From Trichobilharzia regenti (Eukaryota > Platyhelminthes > Trematoda > Strigeidida > Schistosomatidae), in contig OX235270.1 of NCBI GenBank assembly GCA_944472135.2, forward strand, positions 80,485,168-80,549,167: DNA of 64,000 bases, written 5' to 3'. A program made the position numbers and the translations under genes. Every line of letters starts with the position of its first letter. Within the stretch, counting starts at the first letter, position 1. This document shows, in pieces, positions 43,660 to 54,179 of this stretch. Below the pieces are notes generated by a model, which saw only the letters and a program-made list of their open reading frames with translations, was not told where the DNA came from and made no database searches.

Positions 43660-46600
43660 CTAAGAGGCTAAATAGCTGAACTTAGACACCTACAATCACA
43701 ACTAAACTCCAAAATCATAATACTGACGGAAACCTGGCTAACCCCTACGGTGGCAGACAGCGAAGTCAGTATAAATGATATGGTCCTAGTCAGGCGAGAT
43801 AGGGACCTGAAAGAAGGAGGTGGAGTCGCCATATACGTCGACAAACAGCTCAGATGTGTTCACGCGACGGACCCTCCCCTCACAGAGCTCCCTGACTCCA
43901 TATGGTGCCACTTCACCGTTGGGTACTGCAAATATCTAGTGGGCAGCATTTATCGATCACCTTCATGTGGAGCAGACCACAACCAGGTACTGCTAAATAC
44001 AATCTCAGCAACTAAAGACATGGGTTATGATCAAATTGTCATAGCTGGTGACTTCAATGCCCCATCTCTTAACTTGGTGTTGGGAAAAGCCCATGATAGA
44101 TTTGATCGAAATCTGCTGCATACCATCAGGAAGGCTGGATTCACCGAAAATGTCAAGATGGATACTAGATGGGGCCCTGATGGGAAGTCTTCTAGACTGG
44201 ATTACGTGCTCACTAGTGACCAGCTACTAGTGGAAAACGTTCAGATCACGACTCCCATAGGTAGTAGTGACCACGCGGTCATAGTATTCGACATAGTCCT
44301 CCGCGAGCGCTTACAGTGGGACAATACACAGCCCTATCTGTGTTATAACAAAGCCAACTTTACCAAAATGCGAAGACTTCTGTCTGAAGCAAACTGGCCT
44401 AAAAAATGGACAGAGCTAACAGTAGAAGAACACTGGAGAGTGGTAAAGGAGATCATTCACCAGGCGATCTCAGACACTGTTCCTTTAGTCTCACCAAAAG
44501 CTAGGAAGCAACGATCATGGCTAAAAGGGGACACAACGCCTTCTGCAGGCGAAGCGAAAAGCCTGGTTCGCGTGGCGACGATCGAAGAGTCAACCCGAAT
44601 ATGAAGTGTACCTTGAACTCAGGAATCGATGTAACATACGAGTCCGGAGCGATAGAAGGACATTTCAGGGAGACCTCGCCAATAAGCTTCTCGTGAACCC
44701 CAAAAGCCTATACAGGTTTATGGCCGAAAGAAAACCGACCAACCAGGGAGCATGCAATCTAGTGGGTTCTGATGGGAAATCTCTTACTAGTCTTGAAATG
44801 GCAGAGACATTCAGCCTAGCCTTTCACAGGCAACTAAATAGTAACGAGGATATTACCCCTACAGAACATCCAGATTACATCGCAAAACCAACACACGAAA
44901 ACCTGCTGGGGACATTTCAAATTACCCCGGCTATGGTACTTGCAAAATTGGGAAGGTTGGCTTCGGGAAAGTCTCCAGGTTGTGATGGCATCAGACCATC
45001 TGTCCTGAAGCAGTGTTCAGAAAGTCTCTGTCAACCCCTAAGTGATCTGTTCCAACACTCCCTTGATGTAGGGAAACTTCCATGTGAATGGAAACGTGCA
45101 ATCCTATCCCCTATCTTCAAGGGTGGTGACCGGCAGAATGTGACCAGTTACAGACCAGTTGCTCTACTTCCAGTGGTATCGAAGATATTGGAAAGTCTCA
45201 TTGACGACCACATGAGAAAATACTTCGATGGGACTAACCTTCTTCACGAAGCACAGCACGGTTTCAGGAGGGGAAGATCCTGCGTGACGAATCTTCTACT
45301 AGCCTGGAACGATTGGACACTATCCTGGGACAAAAAGGTACCAGCCCACGTGATCTTTCTCGACTTTGCGAAAGCATTCGACACAGTTCACCATGGTCTG
45401 CTCCTTCACAAAATAGGCAAGGCGGGAGTTTCTGGAGCACTTCTCGCATGGCTGAAAGATTACTTAGGCGAGAGAGAATTCTGCACCAAAGTCAACCGCA
45501 TCCGATCATCCTGGCACACCTCGGCATCAGGGGTTCCTCAGGGTTCTATCCTAGGGCCGTTGATGTTTTTGATTTTTATCAATGACCTGCCCCCCAACTA
45601 AACTGCTCTGCGCTTCTTTACGCTGACGACGTAAAGATTTGGAGAGCAATAAACTCATCGGAAGACTCAGATAGATTGCAGGCTGACCTGCAAACTCTGG
45701 GAAATTGGGCTTTGGCTAACGGAATGCCTTTCAATCTAAAGAAGTGCAAAGTAGTGCAGCTTCATTCCGGCAGGTCACAGAGTGTAAATTACACCCTTGG
45801 TGGCCAGAACTTGAGTTGTGTTCCATCAGAGCGTGATCTAGGTCTTATTCTAACAGAAAAGCTAGACACCAGTGGAAATTACTCGAGGGACGTCGCCAAA
45901 GCCTACGCAACATTACACTTTATGCACAGGCAGCTGGGAGCTCTCACTCCCGAACTGTTCTTAAGGCTATACAAGGCATATGTGAGGCCACACCTTGAGG
46001 TGCATAATATCATTGCACCTCCGCTACTCAAAAGGGATGCTAACATTCTAGAAAGTGTCCAGAGACGAGCGACAAAATGGGTGATCGGCCTCCGCAACAA
46101 ATCATATGAGGAAAGACTAAAGAAATTAGGTCTTTTCACACTTAGTTACCGTAGGCACAGGGGAGACCTCATCACCGTCTACAAGATCCTAAATGACCAG
46201 GCCCACCCAAATAAAAGCATCCTGCCATTAAGCGATTATAGGCTTCCACGAGGTAACCCGCTAAGGATAGCACACCAGAGACCAAAGACTCGAGTGCGAT
46301 CACATTTCTTTTCGCTTCGTGTTTGCCGTCTCTGGAACGCTTTACCGGCGGCCGTGACTACAGCGCCATCTGTGGAGATTTTTAAGCGGAAGCTAGACAA
46401 TCATGCAGAAATGCAAGGTTTGTGTCTCAATGGCTTATCCTCATAAAATTTGAAACCACACTGTCAATGATAAGCGTACAAACTAAATCCCCACGACCTA
46501 TTCTGCCTTCTCTCACTCTATCTTTTCCTTAGGTCACCTTTATTATTCCACTTATCTCAACCTATATTATCTACACTACAACCTATTATTATTATTACTA

Positions 46601-46875
46601 TTCTGCTTTTATGACTACACCGAATGACCAACGGGAGTTAGGTCAAACTCCATTCACGGCAGCAATACAGTCCTAACATACTGCATACTACAAACCACAT
46701 CTCGACCAATCCCCGCACCACTCCTCCTGGAGTCTACCAGAGCTAAAGCAGTCGAGTGGTGGGACTTACTACGCAGTAGCTCACCGAAGATCTGGAACCT
46801 CTACCTCACAATCAAGAAGTGAGCTCAAAGAAATCACTGGTTTATACTAGCTCGTAATCAGGATATTGGATATTG
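43660..46875 (+). mobile_element. CR1-like LINE, 5'-truncated frameshifted copy
   Basis: Nearly identical to ORF2 and the 3' UTR of the intact copy at 46.9-52.3 kb, starting within the endonuclease (GCTAAGAGGC). It lacks ORF1. Two lesions are clear: a 2-base loss near 44525 (AAAAGGGG against GAAAAGAGGG), and a six- instead of seven-C run at about 45590 that puts a stop after FINDLPP just before the YADD box. Otherwise the EEP endonuclease (43750-44300), RT (44950-45640) and C-terminal domain (45676-46446) are preserved. It ends in two GGATATT units at 46861-46874. Confidence 0.92.
46861..46874 (+). repeat. 3' terminal GGATATT repeats, truncated LINE
   Basis: Two tandem heptamers end the 3' UTR, matching the 3' end of the intact copy. 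Confidence 0.8.
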
Positions 46876-47293
46876 AACGACTTTAGCGCGCTCCTTGAAT
46901 AAGACGTGCTTTTCCTCCCTAACCGGAAATATCCAATTTTGTGAATTATTCGTTTGGGAAACCTGATCTTCCTATCCGGCGAATTTTTATTCAACCATTT
47001 CTTCCTCACCGAGCCTGTGTGTGGTACTTCCCGCTGTCTCGAACTACTGCCAAAGCTTCAGGTGCTACTTCTGTAGCAACACCCTCCTCACTCTTTCAAA
47101 TATACAGGACTTGTGGGTCTGTTACGTGATTGCTGTGAAACCGAATAACCCGAAAGTTACAGGTAAAGTCTAAAGCTTTTACTTACATACTTTATCCTTC
47201 TTTTCTGCGCTCTCTATTGTCTTTTGCTGTAAGTCTATTGGACAAAATAACAGTCTCTTATTATTTAATCACCAGTATTAATTTAGGAGTAAA

Positions 47294-48985
47294 ATGACAA
47301 TAGATTCTCAACCTAAAATAAGTAATGGGACATCATACTCTGTAGTTACCAGGGCTTCAGCCAAACTAGGCAAACAGGAGAAGGTGATGGACTCACGCAT
47401 ACCGGTCCTGAAGACCAGGGCTAATATTCCCAGCTCGTACAGATTACCCATGTCGCCACAGTCCTACAGTGAAGCTGTGCAAAGTCAGCCAAGTGGATGT
47501 GGCTCCACCCCTGTTAACACGACTAGGTTAACAGATCCGAGTGGGAAAATTGCACTAAGTGAGAACTTCATAACACCCATCCCCATGGTAGACCATGAAA
47601 CAAATAGGAAGGCCAAAAAGAAACGTTCACGACGTCGCAAGACGACAAGAACGCTCCCCAAGAAGACAGACGACTGCAAGGTCTGTGCTTCTGTTGTCGA
47701 ACAAGCAGACTCTGCTTTCGAATGTAACTTTTGCAACCGATGGGTGCATTGCAGATGCGACAGTGGGGTACCAAAAGCATATTATGACTTTATGCGTAAA
47801 AACCCATGCCAATGGTTCTGGTACATATGCCCGAGTTGCCGTCCTGATGTAGCCTCGCGTAGTCCTTTGAAAACTAAAGGTGGCACAGAAGTAGCGGGGA
47901 AAAAGGTGAAAAGCTCGACCCCCACCAATCCGGAAGTTAGTACAAACGCGCGTAAACCGGGGATACCAAAATCCTCACCGGTTAAACTTGTAACTCTTGC
48001 CATAACCGCTCCAGACACAGAGGCTGGAGAACCACGGGTTTCCGTCGTTGGAAAAAGACCCCAACCGTCTATCAGTAATGCTGGCTATAGCACTGAGACA
48101 CATAAAAATACCCAGTCGCACCAGTCAAACCAAAACGGTCTTAAAGGTGATCACAAACGTGCGAGGACCGAGCCCAAGCCCACGGTTAGCAGATCAAATT
48201 GTGTAATCCTCTTTAATGTACCAGACTGTAGCAGTAGTCTGCTGAAAGATAGGGCCCTATTTGATCAGGAACAGTGGTCCATCTTAAGTAGCACACTGGG
48301 TTTGGACATCCAACCAGTAAATCTATGCAGATTGTATAGGGGCACTGCTGCACCTGAAGGCAAACCATCCCCACTGAGGGTAACATTGGGCTCTACCGAG
48401 GATGTTGAAAAAGTGTTACTGGCTTCTCAAGTCCTTTCTATAGGGAGGGCCTGTAACATACGTGTTAAGCCAGACAGGCCGTGGAAGGAAAGACAAATGG
48501 CGAGGGAGTCGCCAGAGCTCATTCCTTCTGCCTCCATGGTTGTGCATGGCATTCCCGAACTGGTAACTGGGAACGCCTGCGAAAAGCATTGTCATGATGT
48601 ACAACAATGGAGATGGTTAGCATCCCAGATGGCCCTGGGAAGTTCAGGGGCTGTCTCTATTTATAGACTGCCTCGACCCACTCATCTTATGTCAATTAAC
48701 TCGCCACGTCTGTTAGCTGTCAAGTTCAGCTCCCAAGACCAGTTGACTACCGCTCTCCATAGATGGTACGAGACCAAGGACAAGGTCAGCAAACACATTC
48801 GCTGCTGCGAGAGCCGGCCTCGCACTCAAAGGAGAGAACAAAGCGTAGTAAAAGAAAATCCTCAACCCCTAGTCACACTACAGCGGTGCAGCACGGACGA
48901 TGATAGCCAGTGTCATCCGAGTGCTCCAACTGAACTAGAAGAAAAAAACGCCAACAGGCCGGTTCCTGGGGAATCGGCCAACTAG
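47294..48985 (+). CDS. LINE ORF1 protein (PHD finger, RRM-like)
   Basis: This 563-residue protein starts at an ATG after AGTAAA. A basic patch lies at residues 106-119 (KAKKKRSRRRKTTR). A PHD-type zinc finger is at 128-182: CKVC, ECNFCNRWVHCRC and YICPSC give the Cys4-His-Cys3 pattern. The C-terminal half has two RRM-like stretches, about 300-395 (SNCVILFNVPDCSSS to VKPDRPWKERQ) and 413-510 (MVVHGIPEL to LHRWYETKDKVS). In LINEs ORF1 proteins bind element RNA and accompany it to the nucleus; PHD-bearing ORF1 is known from CR1-group elements. The last codons, GAA AAA AAC, contain a frameshift-type heptamer, and the stop (TAG 48983-48985) lies inside the ORF2 open frame. Confidence 0.88.
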   Translation: MTIDSQPKISNGTSYSVVTRASAKLGKQEKVMDSRIPVLKTRANIPSSYRLPMSPQSYSEAVQSQPSGCGSTPVNTTRLTDPSGKIALSENFITPIPMVDHETNRKAKKKRSRRRKTTRTLPKKTDDCKVCASVVEQADSAFECNFCNRWVHCRCDSGVPKAYYDFMRKNPCQWFWYICPSCRPDVASRSPLKTKGGTEVAGKKVKSSTPTNPEVSTNARKPGIPKSSPVKLVTLAITAPDTEAGEPRVSVVGKRPQPSISNAGYSTETHKNTQSHQSNQNGLKGDHKRARTEPKPTVSRSNCVILFNVPDCSSSLLKDRALFDQEQWSILSSTLGLDIQPVNLCRLYRGTAAPEGKPSPLRVTLGSTEDVEKVLLASQVLSIGRACNIRVKPDRPWKERQMARESPELIPSASMVVHGIPELVTGNACEKHCHDVQQWRWLASQMALGSSGAVSIYRLPRPTHLMSINSPRLLAVKFSSQDQLTTALHRWYETKDKVSKHIRCCESRPRTQRREQSVVKENPQPLVTLQRCSTDDDSQCHPSAPTELEEKNANRPVPGESAN

Positions 48986-51882
48986 TTCGTAGGATAACTC
49001 CTCAACCGATAGCCAATATCAAGTCAACTACCCCCCAATACGGGGAAGTGGTGAGACTGACTACCAGTTGCCTGTATAGTAATGTGAGAGGGCTAAGAGG
49101 CAAAATAGCTGAACTTAGACACCTACAATCACAACTAAACTCCAAAATCATAATACTGACGGAAACCTGGCTAACCCCTACGGTGGCAGACAGCGAAGTC
49201 AGTATAAATGATATGGTCCTAGTCAGGCGAGATAGGGACCTGAAAGAAGGAGGTGGAGTCGCCATATACGTCGACAAACAGCTCAGATGTGTTCACGCGA
49301 CGGACCCTCCCCTCACAGAGCTCCCTGACTCCATATGGTGCCACTTCACCGTTGGGTACTGCAAATATCTAGTGGGCAGCATTTATCGATCACCTTCATG
49401 TGGAGCAGACCATAACCAGGTACTGCTAAATACAATTTCAGCGACTCAAGACATGGGTTATGATCAAATTGTCATAGCTGGTGACTTCAATGCCCCATCT
49501 CTTAACTTGGTGTCGGGAAAAGCCCATGATAGATTTGATCGAAATCTGCTGCATACCATCAGGAAGGCTGGATTCACCGAAAATGTCAAGATGGATACTA
49601 GATGGGGCCCTGATGGGAAGTCTTCTAGACTGGATTACGTGCTCACTAGTGACCAGCTACTAGTGGAAAACGTTCAGATCACGACTCCCATAGGTAGTAG
49701 TGACCACGCGGTCATAGTATTCGACATAGTCCTCCGCGAGCGCTTACAGTGGGACAATACACAGCCCTATCTGTGTTATAACAAAGCCAACTTTACCAAA
49801 ATGCGAAGACTTCTGTCTGAAGCAAACTGGCCTAAAAAATGGACAGAGCTAACAGTAGAAGAACACTGGAGAGTGGTAAAGGAGATCATTCACCAGGCGG
49901 TCTCAGACACTGTTCCTTTAGTCTCACCAAAAGCTAGGAAGCAACGATCATGGCTGAAAAGAGGGACACAACGCCTTCTGCAGGCAAAGCGTAAAGCCTG
50001 GTTCGCGTGGCGACGATCGAAGAGTCAACCCGAATATGAAGTGTACCTTGAACTCAGGAATCGATGTAACATACGAGTCCGGAGCGATAGAAGGACATTT
50101 CAGGGAGACCTCGCCAATAAGCTTCTCGTGAACCCCAAAAGCCTATACAGGTTTATGGCCGAAAGAAAACCGACCAACCAGGGAGCATGCAATCTAGTGG
50201 GTTCTGATGGGAAATCTCTTACTAGTCTTGAAATGGCAGAGACATTCAGCCTAGCCTTTCACAGGCAACTAAATAGTAACGAGGATATTACCCCTACAGA
50301 ACATCCAGATTACATCGCAAAACCAACACACGAAAACCTGCTGGGGACATTTCAAATTACCCCGGCTATGGTACTTGCAAAATTGGGAAGGTTGGCTTCG
50401 GGAAAGTCTCCAGGTTGTGATGGCATCAGACCATCTGTCCTGAAGCAGTGTTCAGAAAGTCTCTGTCAACCCCTAAGTGATCTGTTCCAACACTCCCTTG
50501 ATGTAGGGAAACTTCCATGTGAATGGAAACGTGCAATCCTATCCCCTATCTTCAAGGGTGGTGACCGGCAGAATGTGACCAGTTACAGACCAGTTGCTCT
50601 ACTTCCAGTGGTATCGAAGATATTGGAAAGTCTCATTGACGACCACATGAGAAAATACTTCGATGGGACTAACCTTCTTCACGAAGCACAGCACGGTTTC
50701 AGGAGGGGAAGATCCTGCGTGACGAATCTTCTACTAGCCTGGAACGATTGGACACTATCCTGGGACAAAAAGGTACCAGCCCACGTGATCTTTCTCGACT
50801 TTGCGAAAGCATTCGACACAGTTCACCATGGTCTGCTCCTTCACAAAATAGGCAAGGCGGGAGTTTCTGGAGCACTTCTCGCATGGCTGACAGATTACTT
50901 AGGCGAGAGAGAATTCTGCACCAAAGTCAACCGCATCCGATCATCCTGGCACACCTCGGCATCAGGGGTTCCTCAGGGTTCTATCCTAGGGCCGTTGATG
51001 TTTTTGATTTTTATCAATGACCTGCCCCCCCAACTAAACTGCTCTGCGCTTCTTTACGCTGACGACGTAAAGATTTGGAGAGCAATAAACTCATCGGAAG
51101 ACTCAGATAGATTGCAGGCTGACCTGCAAACTCTGGGAAATTGGGCTTTGGCTAACGGAATGCCTTTCAATCTAAAGAAGTGCAAAGTAGTGCAGCTTCA
51201 TTCCGGCAGGTCACAGAGTGTAAATTACACCCTTGGTGGCCAGAACTTGAGTTGTGTTCCATCAGAGCGTGATCTAGGTCTTATTCTAACAGAAAAGCTA
51301 GACACCAGTGGAAATTACTCGAGGGACGTCGCCAAAGCCTACGCAACATTACACTTTATGCACAGGCAGCTGGGAGCTCTCACTCCCGAACTGTTCTTAA
51401 GGCTATACAAGGCATATGTGAGGCCACACCTTGAGGTGCATAATATCATTGCACCTCCGCTACTCAAAAGGGATGCTAACATTCTAGAAAGTGTCCAGAG
51501 ACGAGCGACAAAATGGGTGATCGGCCTCCGCAACAAATCATATGAGGAAAGACTAAAGAAATTAGGTCTTTTCACACTCAGTTACCGTAGGCACAGGGGA
51601 GACCTCATCACCGTCTACAAGATCCTAAATGACCAGGCCCACCCAAATAAAAGCATCCTGCCATTAAGCGATTATAGGCTTCCACGAGGTAACCCGCTAA
51701 GGATAGCACACCAGAGACCAAAGACTCGAGTGCGATCACATTTCTTTTCGCTTCGTGTTTGCCGTCTCTGGAACGCTTTACCGGCGGCCGTGACTACAGC
51801 GCCATCTGTGGAGATTTTTAAGCGGAAGCTAGACAATCATGCAGAAATGCAAGGTTTGTGTCTCAATGGCTTATCCTCATAA
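48934..51882 (+). CDS. LINE ORF2: EEP endonuclease and reverse transcriptase
   Basis: The open frame runs from 48934 (after a TGA at 48931) to the stop at 51880-51882. Counting from 49048: EEP endonuclease with SCLYSNVRGL (Asn 12), ILTETW (Glu 39), GDFNAP, SRLDYVLTS and GSSDHAVIVF. RT follows with SPGCDGIRPSVLKQC, RPVALLPVVSKILE, HGFRRGRSCVTNL, HVIFLDFAKAFDTVHH (motif A), ASGVPQGSILGPLMFLIFIN (motif B) and SALLYADDVKIW (catalytic YADD near 51055). The C-terminal domain ends with RVCRLWNALP. It nicks target DNA and copies the element RNA there. There is no ATG before 49213, which lies after the Asn and Glu of the endonuclease, so AUG initiation would give a dead nuclease. Expression by -1 frameshift from ORF1 is the better explanation. 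Confidence 0.92.
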   Translation, partial: TRRKKRQQAGSWGIGQLVRRITPQPIANIKSTTPQYGEVVRLTTSCLYSNVRGLRGKIAELRHLQSQLNSKIIILTETWLTPTVADSEVSINDMVLVRRDRDLKEGGGVAIYVDKQLRCVHATDPPLTELPDSIWCHFTVGYCKYLVGSIYRSPSCGADHNQVLLNTISATQDMGYDQIVIAGDFNAPSLNLVSGKAHDRFDRNLLHTIRKAGFTENVKMDTRWGPDGKSSRLDYVLTSDQLLVENVQITTPIGSSDHAVIVFDIVLRERLQWDNTQPYLCYNKANFTKMRRLLSEANWPKKWTELTVEEHWRVVKEIIHQAVSDTVPLVSPKARKQRSWLKRGTQRLLQAKRKAWFAWRRSKSQPEYEVYLELRNRCNIRVRSDRRTFQGDLANKLLVNPKSLYRFMAERKPTNQGACNLVGSDGKSLTSLEMAETFSLAFHRQLNSNEDITPTEHPDYIAKPTHENLLGTFQITPAMVLAKLGRLASGKSPGCDGIRPSVLKQCSESLCQPLSDLFQHSLDVGKLPCEWKRAILSPIFKGGDRQNVTSYRPVALLPVVSKILESLIDDHMRKYFDGTNLLHEAQHGFRRGRSCVTNLLLAWNDWTLSWDKKVPAHVIFLDFAKAFDTVHHGLLLHKIGKAGVSGALLAWLTDYLGEREFCTKVNRIRSSWHTSASGVPQGSILGPLMFLIFINDLPPQLNCSALLYADDVKIWRAINSSEDSDRLQADLQTLGNWALANGMPFNLKKCKVVQLHSGRSQSVNYTLGGQNLSCVPSERDLGLILTEKLDTSGNYSRDVAKAYATLHFMHRQLGALTPELFLRLYKAYVRPHLEVHNIIAPPLLKRDANILESVQRRATKWVIGLRNKSYEERLKKLGLFTLSYRRHRGDLITVYKILNDQAHPNKSILPLSDYRLPRGNPLRIAHQRPKTRVRSHFFSLRVCRLWNALPAAVTTAPSVEIFKRKLDNHAEMQGLCLNGLSS
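48943..48979 (+). promoter_or_regulatory. Putative -1 ribosomal frameshift signal (ORF1 to ORF2)
   Basis: In the ORF1 frame, 48943-48949 reads A AAA AAC, a canonical X XXY YYZ heptamer. After a 7-nt spacer (48950-48956), GGCCGGTTCC (48957-48966) pairs with GGAATCGGCC (48970-48979) around the loop TGG. This gives a 10-bp stem with one G-U pair. A -1 shift enters the ORF2 frame, which is open without a stop from 48934 to 51882. The ORF1 stop at 48983 lies just past the stem. All three parts of a classical -1 signal are present at the one place where it would be useful. Activity is inferred, not shown. Confidence 0.75.
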
Positions 51883-52323
51883 AATTTGAAACCAAACTGT
51901 CAATGAATAAGCGTACTAACTAAATCCCCACGACCTATTCTGCCTTCTCTCACTCTATCTTTTCCTTAGGTCACCTTTATTATTCCACTTATCTCAACCT
52001 ATATTATCTACACTACAACCTATTATTATTATTATTACTATTCTGCTTTTATGACTACACCGAATGACCAAGGGGAGTTAGGTCAAACTCCATTCACGGC
52101 AGCAATACAGTCCTAACATACTGCATACTACAAACCACATCTCGACCAATCCCCGCACCACTCCTCCTGGAGTCTACCAGAGCTAAAGCAGTCGAGTGTC
52201 GGGACTTACTACGCAGAAGCTCACCGAAGATCTGGAACCTCTACCTCACAATCAAGAAGCGAGCTCAAAGAAATCACTGGTTTATACTAGCTCGTCATCA
52301 GGATATTGGATATTGGATATTGG
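51883..52323 (+). other. LINE 3' UTR
   Basis: Almost the same as 46447-46875 apart from single changes and an ATT repeat length difference near 52022. It ends with GGATATT units (52301-52323, three and a partial). Confidence 0.85.
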
Positions 52324-52515
52324 AATGACGCTTGTTGCTATGTTTCTATTGGTTTCAAATGGCCTTGGTTTTGAGGGAAGATATAACTGATGTAACATTG
52401 CGATTTCATAGAAATAACTCAAGCTCATAGGTAAAACAAATTAATAATCCTGGAATAAGGACAAGTTGTTCATCAGGTAGGGAGGACATTATTTTTCAGT
52501 TTATTTGTATATATA

Positions 52516-52557
52516 CTATTGTGTATCGGGTTGCGCGTGCAACCCGATACACAATAG
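52516..52557. repeat. Perfect 19-bp inverted repeat, 4-nt loop
   Basis: CTATTGTGTATCGGGTTGC (52516-52534) and its exact complement (52539-52557) flank GCGT. It could form a hairpin or cruciform. It overlaps by one base the next palindrome (52557-52574). Confidence 0.9.
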
Positions 52558-52574
52558 AACTCAGTACTGAGTTC
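52557..52574. repeat. Perfect 18-bp palindrome
   Basis: GAACTCAGTACTGAGTTC is its own complement and directly follows the hairpin. Confidence 0.9.
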
Positions 52575-54179
52575 TTGGTGCAACTGTGTGTAACTGCATT
52601 TACATAAAGTAAAACATTACGAATGCTCCTTCTTTTAGAATAAAAAACATGATTCTTTTCATTCAGTTTATTAATGAAGAATGGAATTTCTTCCACGTCA
52701 GTGTTATTTAATTGAAGTGTTAATTTCTGCAGGCCCTTAAGTGTCTATTCATGAATAGAAAACATTCTGTAGGCTTGATGAAACTCATAAACTGACACAC
52801 TACTTTTGCAGGCAATATAGTGTTTCGCCAATAAAGTGAGAATTGAATATTTCGGCTGCATAAAACGAGTAAGTGGTATCCTGGCAATACCAATGACTGC
52901 AACAAGTCTAGGAGTTATGCACTACAACTTTTACTTTACTGAATACTCCAGCAGACTTTACATAAACACATGACATATATCAAATTTATACAAGCAGTCA
53001 GTAAGATTTAGTAAACTAAAAGTACTTTCGGTTTCCATAGGAGTTCTCCGTGCCGAATTTATTCCTTTAATTAATTAATTCCATTAATTAGTAATCACTG
53101 GTGATTACTGTTTGCGAGTTATTGGAGAAAACACATTTCCGAGTGGGATGTAACACAAGGCTGAATTCTTAAACTGTCATCCTTATAGCAGTTCAATTCA
53201 ATCACACATACATATTAATAGGATAGTCTTTAATTGACTTTAGAGACTTATCAGGGAATACGCGTAACAAGTGAGTTTTGCGTTGCATACAGTCGATATG
53301 GTGGGCAACTAACAGAAGTATAGAAATGGCTTGTAGGAAGTTAGTAAATTTTCGGTCAACAAGTATTCAGCAAAATAACCTGCAAGAGGCTCACCACAGC
53401 AGTTTGTATCCAGTTAAACATGCGGAGAAGTATTAATGTATCAGCAACAGGTGGATTTTTGATTCTTTTCGATCTGGAACCAGAATGACTGCGAATCAAT
53501 CCATACAAGATATCGAATGAAGCATGCAGGAGCAGAATATTACCATCGAATTAGTCAGTGGGATCTCAAATGCAGCTGTCAGCATAGTTTCGCCATTCTA
53601 TAGATATCCAGCTTTGTTGGCACTGTGTGAGTCTGATTTGGATATTTCATCATGATCAATATGTGGATGAATATCCAGATGTGCATTATAACTTGTTCGC
53701 CGTTCGGATTAAGTAAATTACATCTAGTGTAGTGTTAGATTACTCTACGATTTTGACGTATTCCGCAAAGTTTCGCCGTGATCATGGGGAGTATGCGTAT
53801 GTTTTTAATGCACCACTCCGTTGACAACTACCTCCACTGAGTATACAACGGGAACTGTGAATTTATGTATTTCCTCGCCACTGTGTATAGAACATCACCG
53901 CATTCTTTTTGGAAAGGAGACCAGTGAGTGGATCATATATAATGTCCAAGTGACATCGTCCCGTGTGATGTTGTGGTAATTTTCGACCTTGTTTTCTCAT
54001 ATTTCAGTTTTATATATCGGTTATGATTCACCCTTTGTATCAGGCAGACATTATTCGATTGACTCTTATTTGTATGGGTATTTTTGTCATGACTACTGCT
54101 TTATCTGAAATTATAAATAGAGGCAAAATAAACGGGAGTAGTCTCTAAGTTGGTACATTAAATGGGCCTATGATTTCTG

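Larger units (their letters stand above)
46930..52323 (+). mobile_element. CR1-like LINE with both ORFs intact
   Basis: The element holds a 5' UTR of uncertain start (somewhere in 46880-47293), ORF1 (47294-48985), ORF2 (open frame 48934-51882) and a 3' UTR of about 420 bp ending in GGATATT repeats. ORF order, PHD-finger ORF1, EEP endonuclease plus RT, and the short 3' tandem repeat fit the CR1/L2 group. No stop or frameshift is seen inside either ORF, so it is a candidate active copy. Confidence 0.9.
52330..54175. other. Unassigned sequence with a palindrome pair
   Basis: No coding sequence recognised. The only structure is the pair of palindromes at 52516-52574. Confidence 0.45.

Noticed and set aside
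47485..48018. Overlapping minus-strand ORFs within LINE ORF1
   Set aside because: Shadows of ORF1 on the opposite strand.
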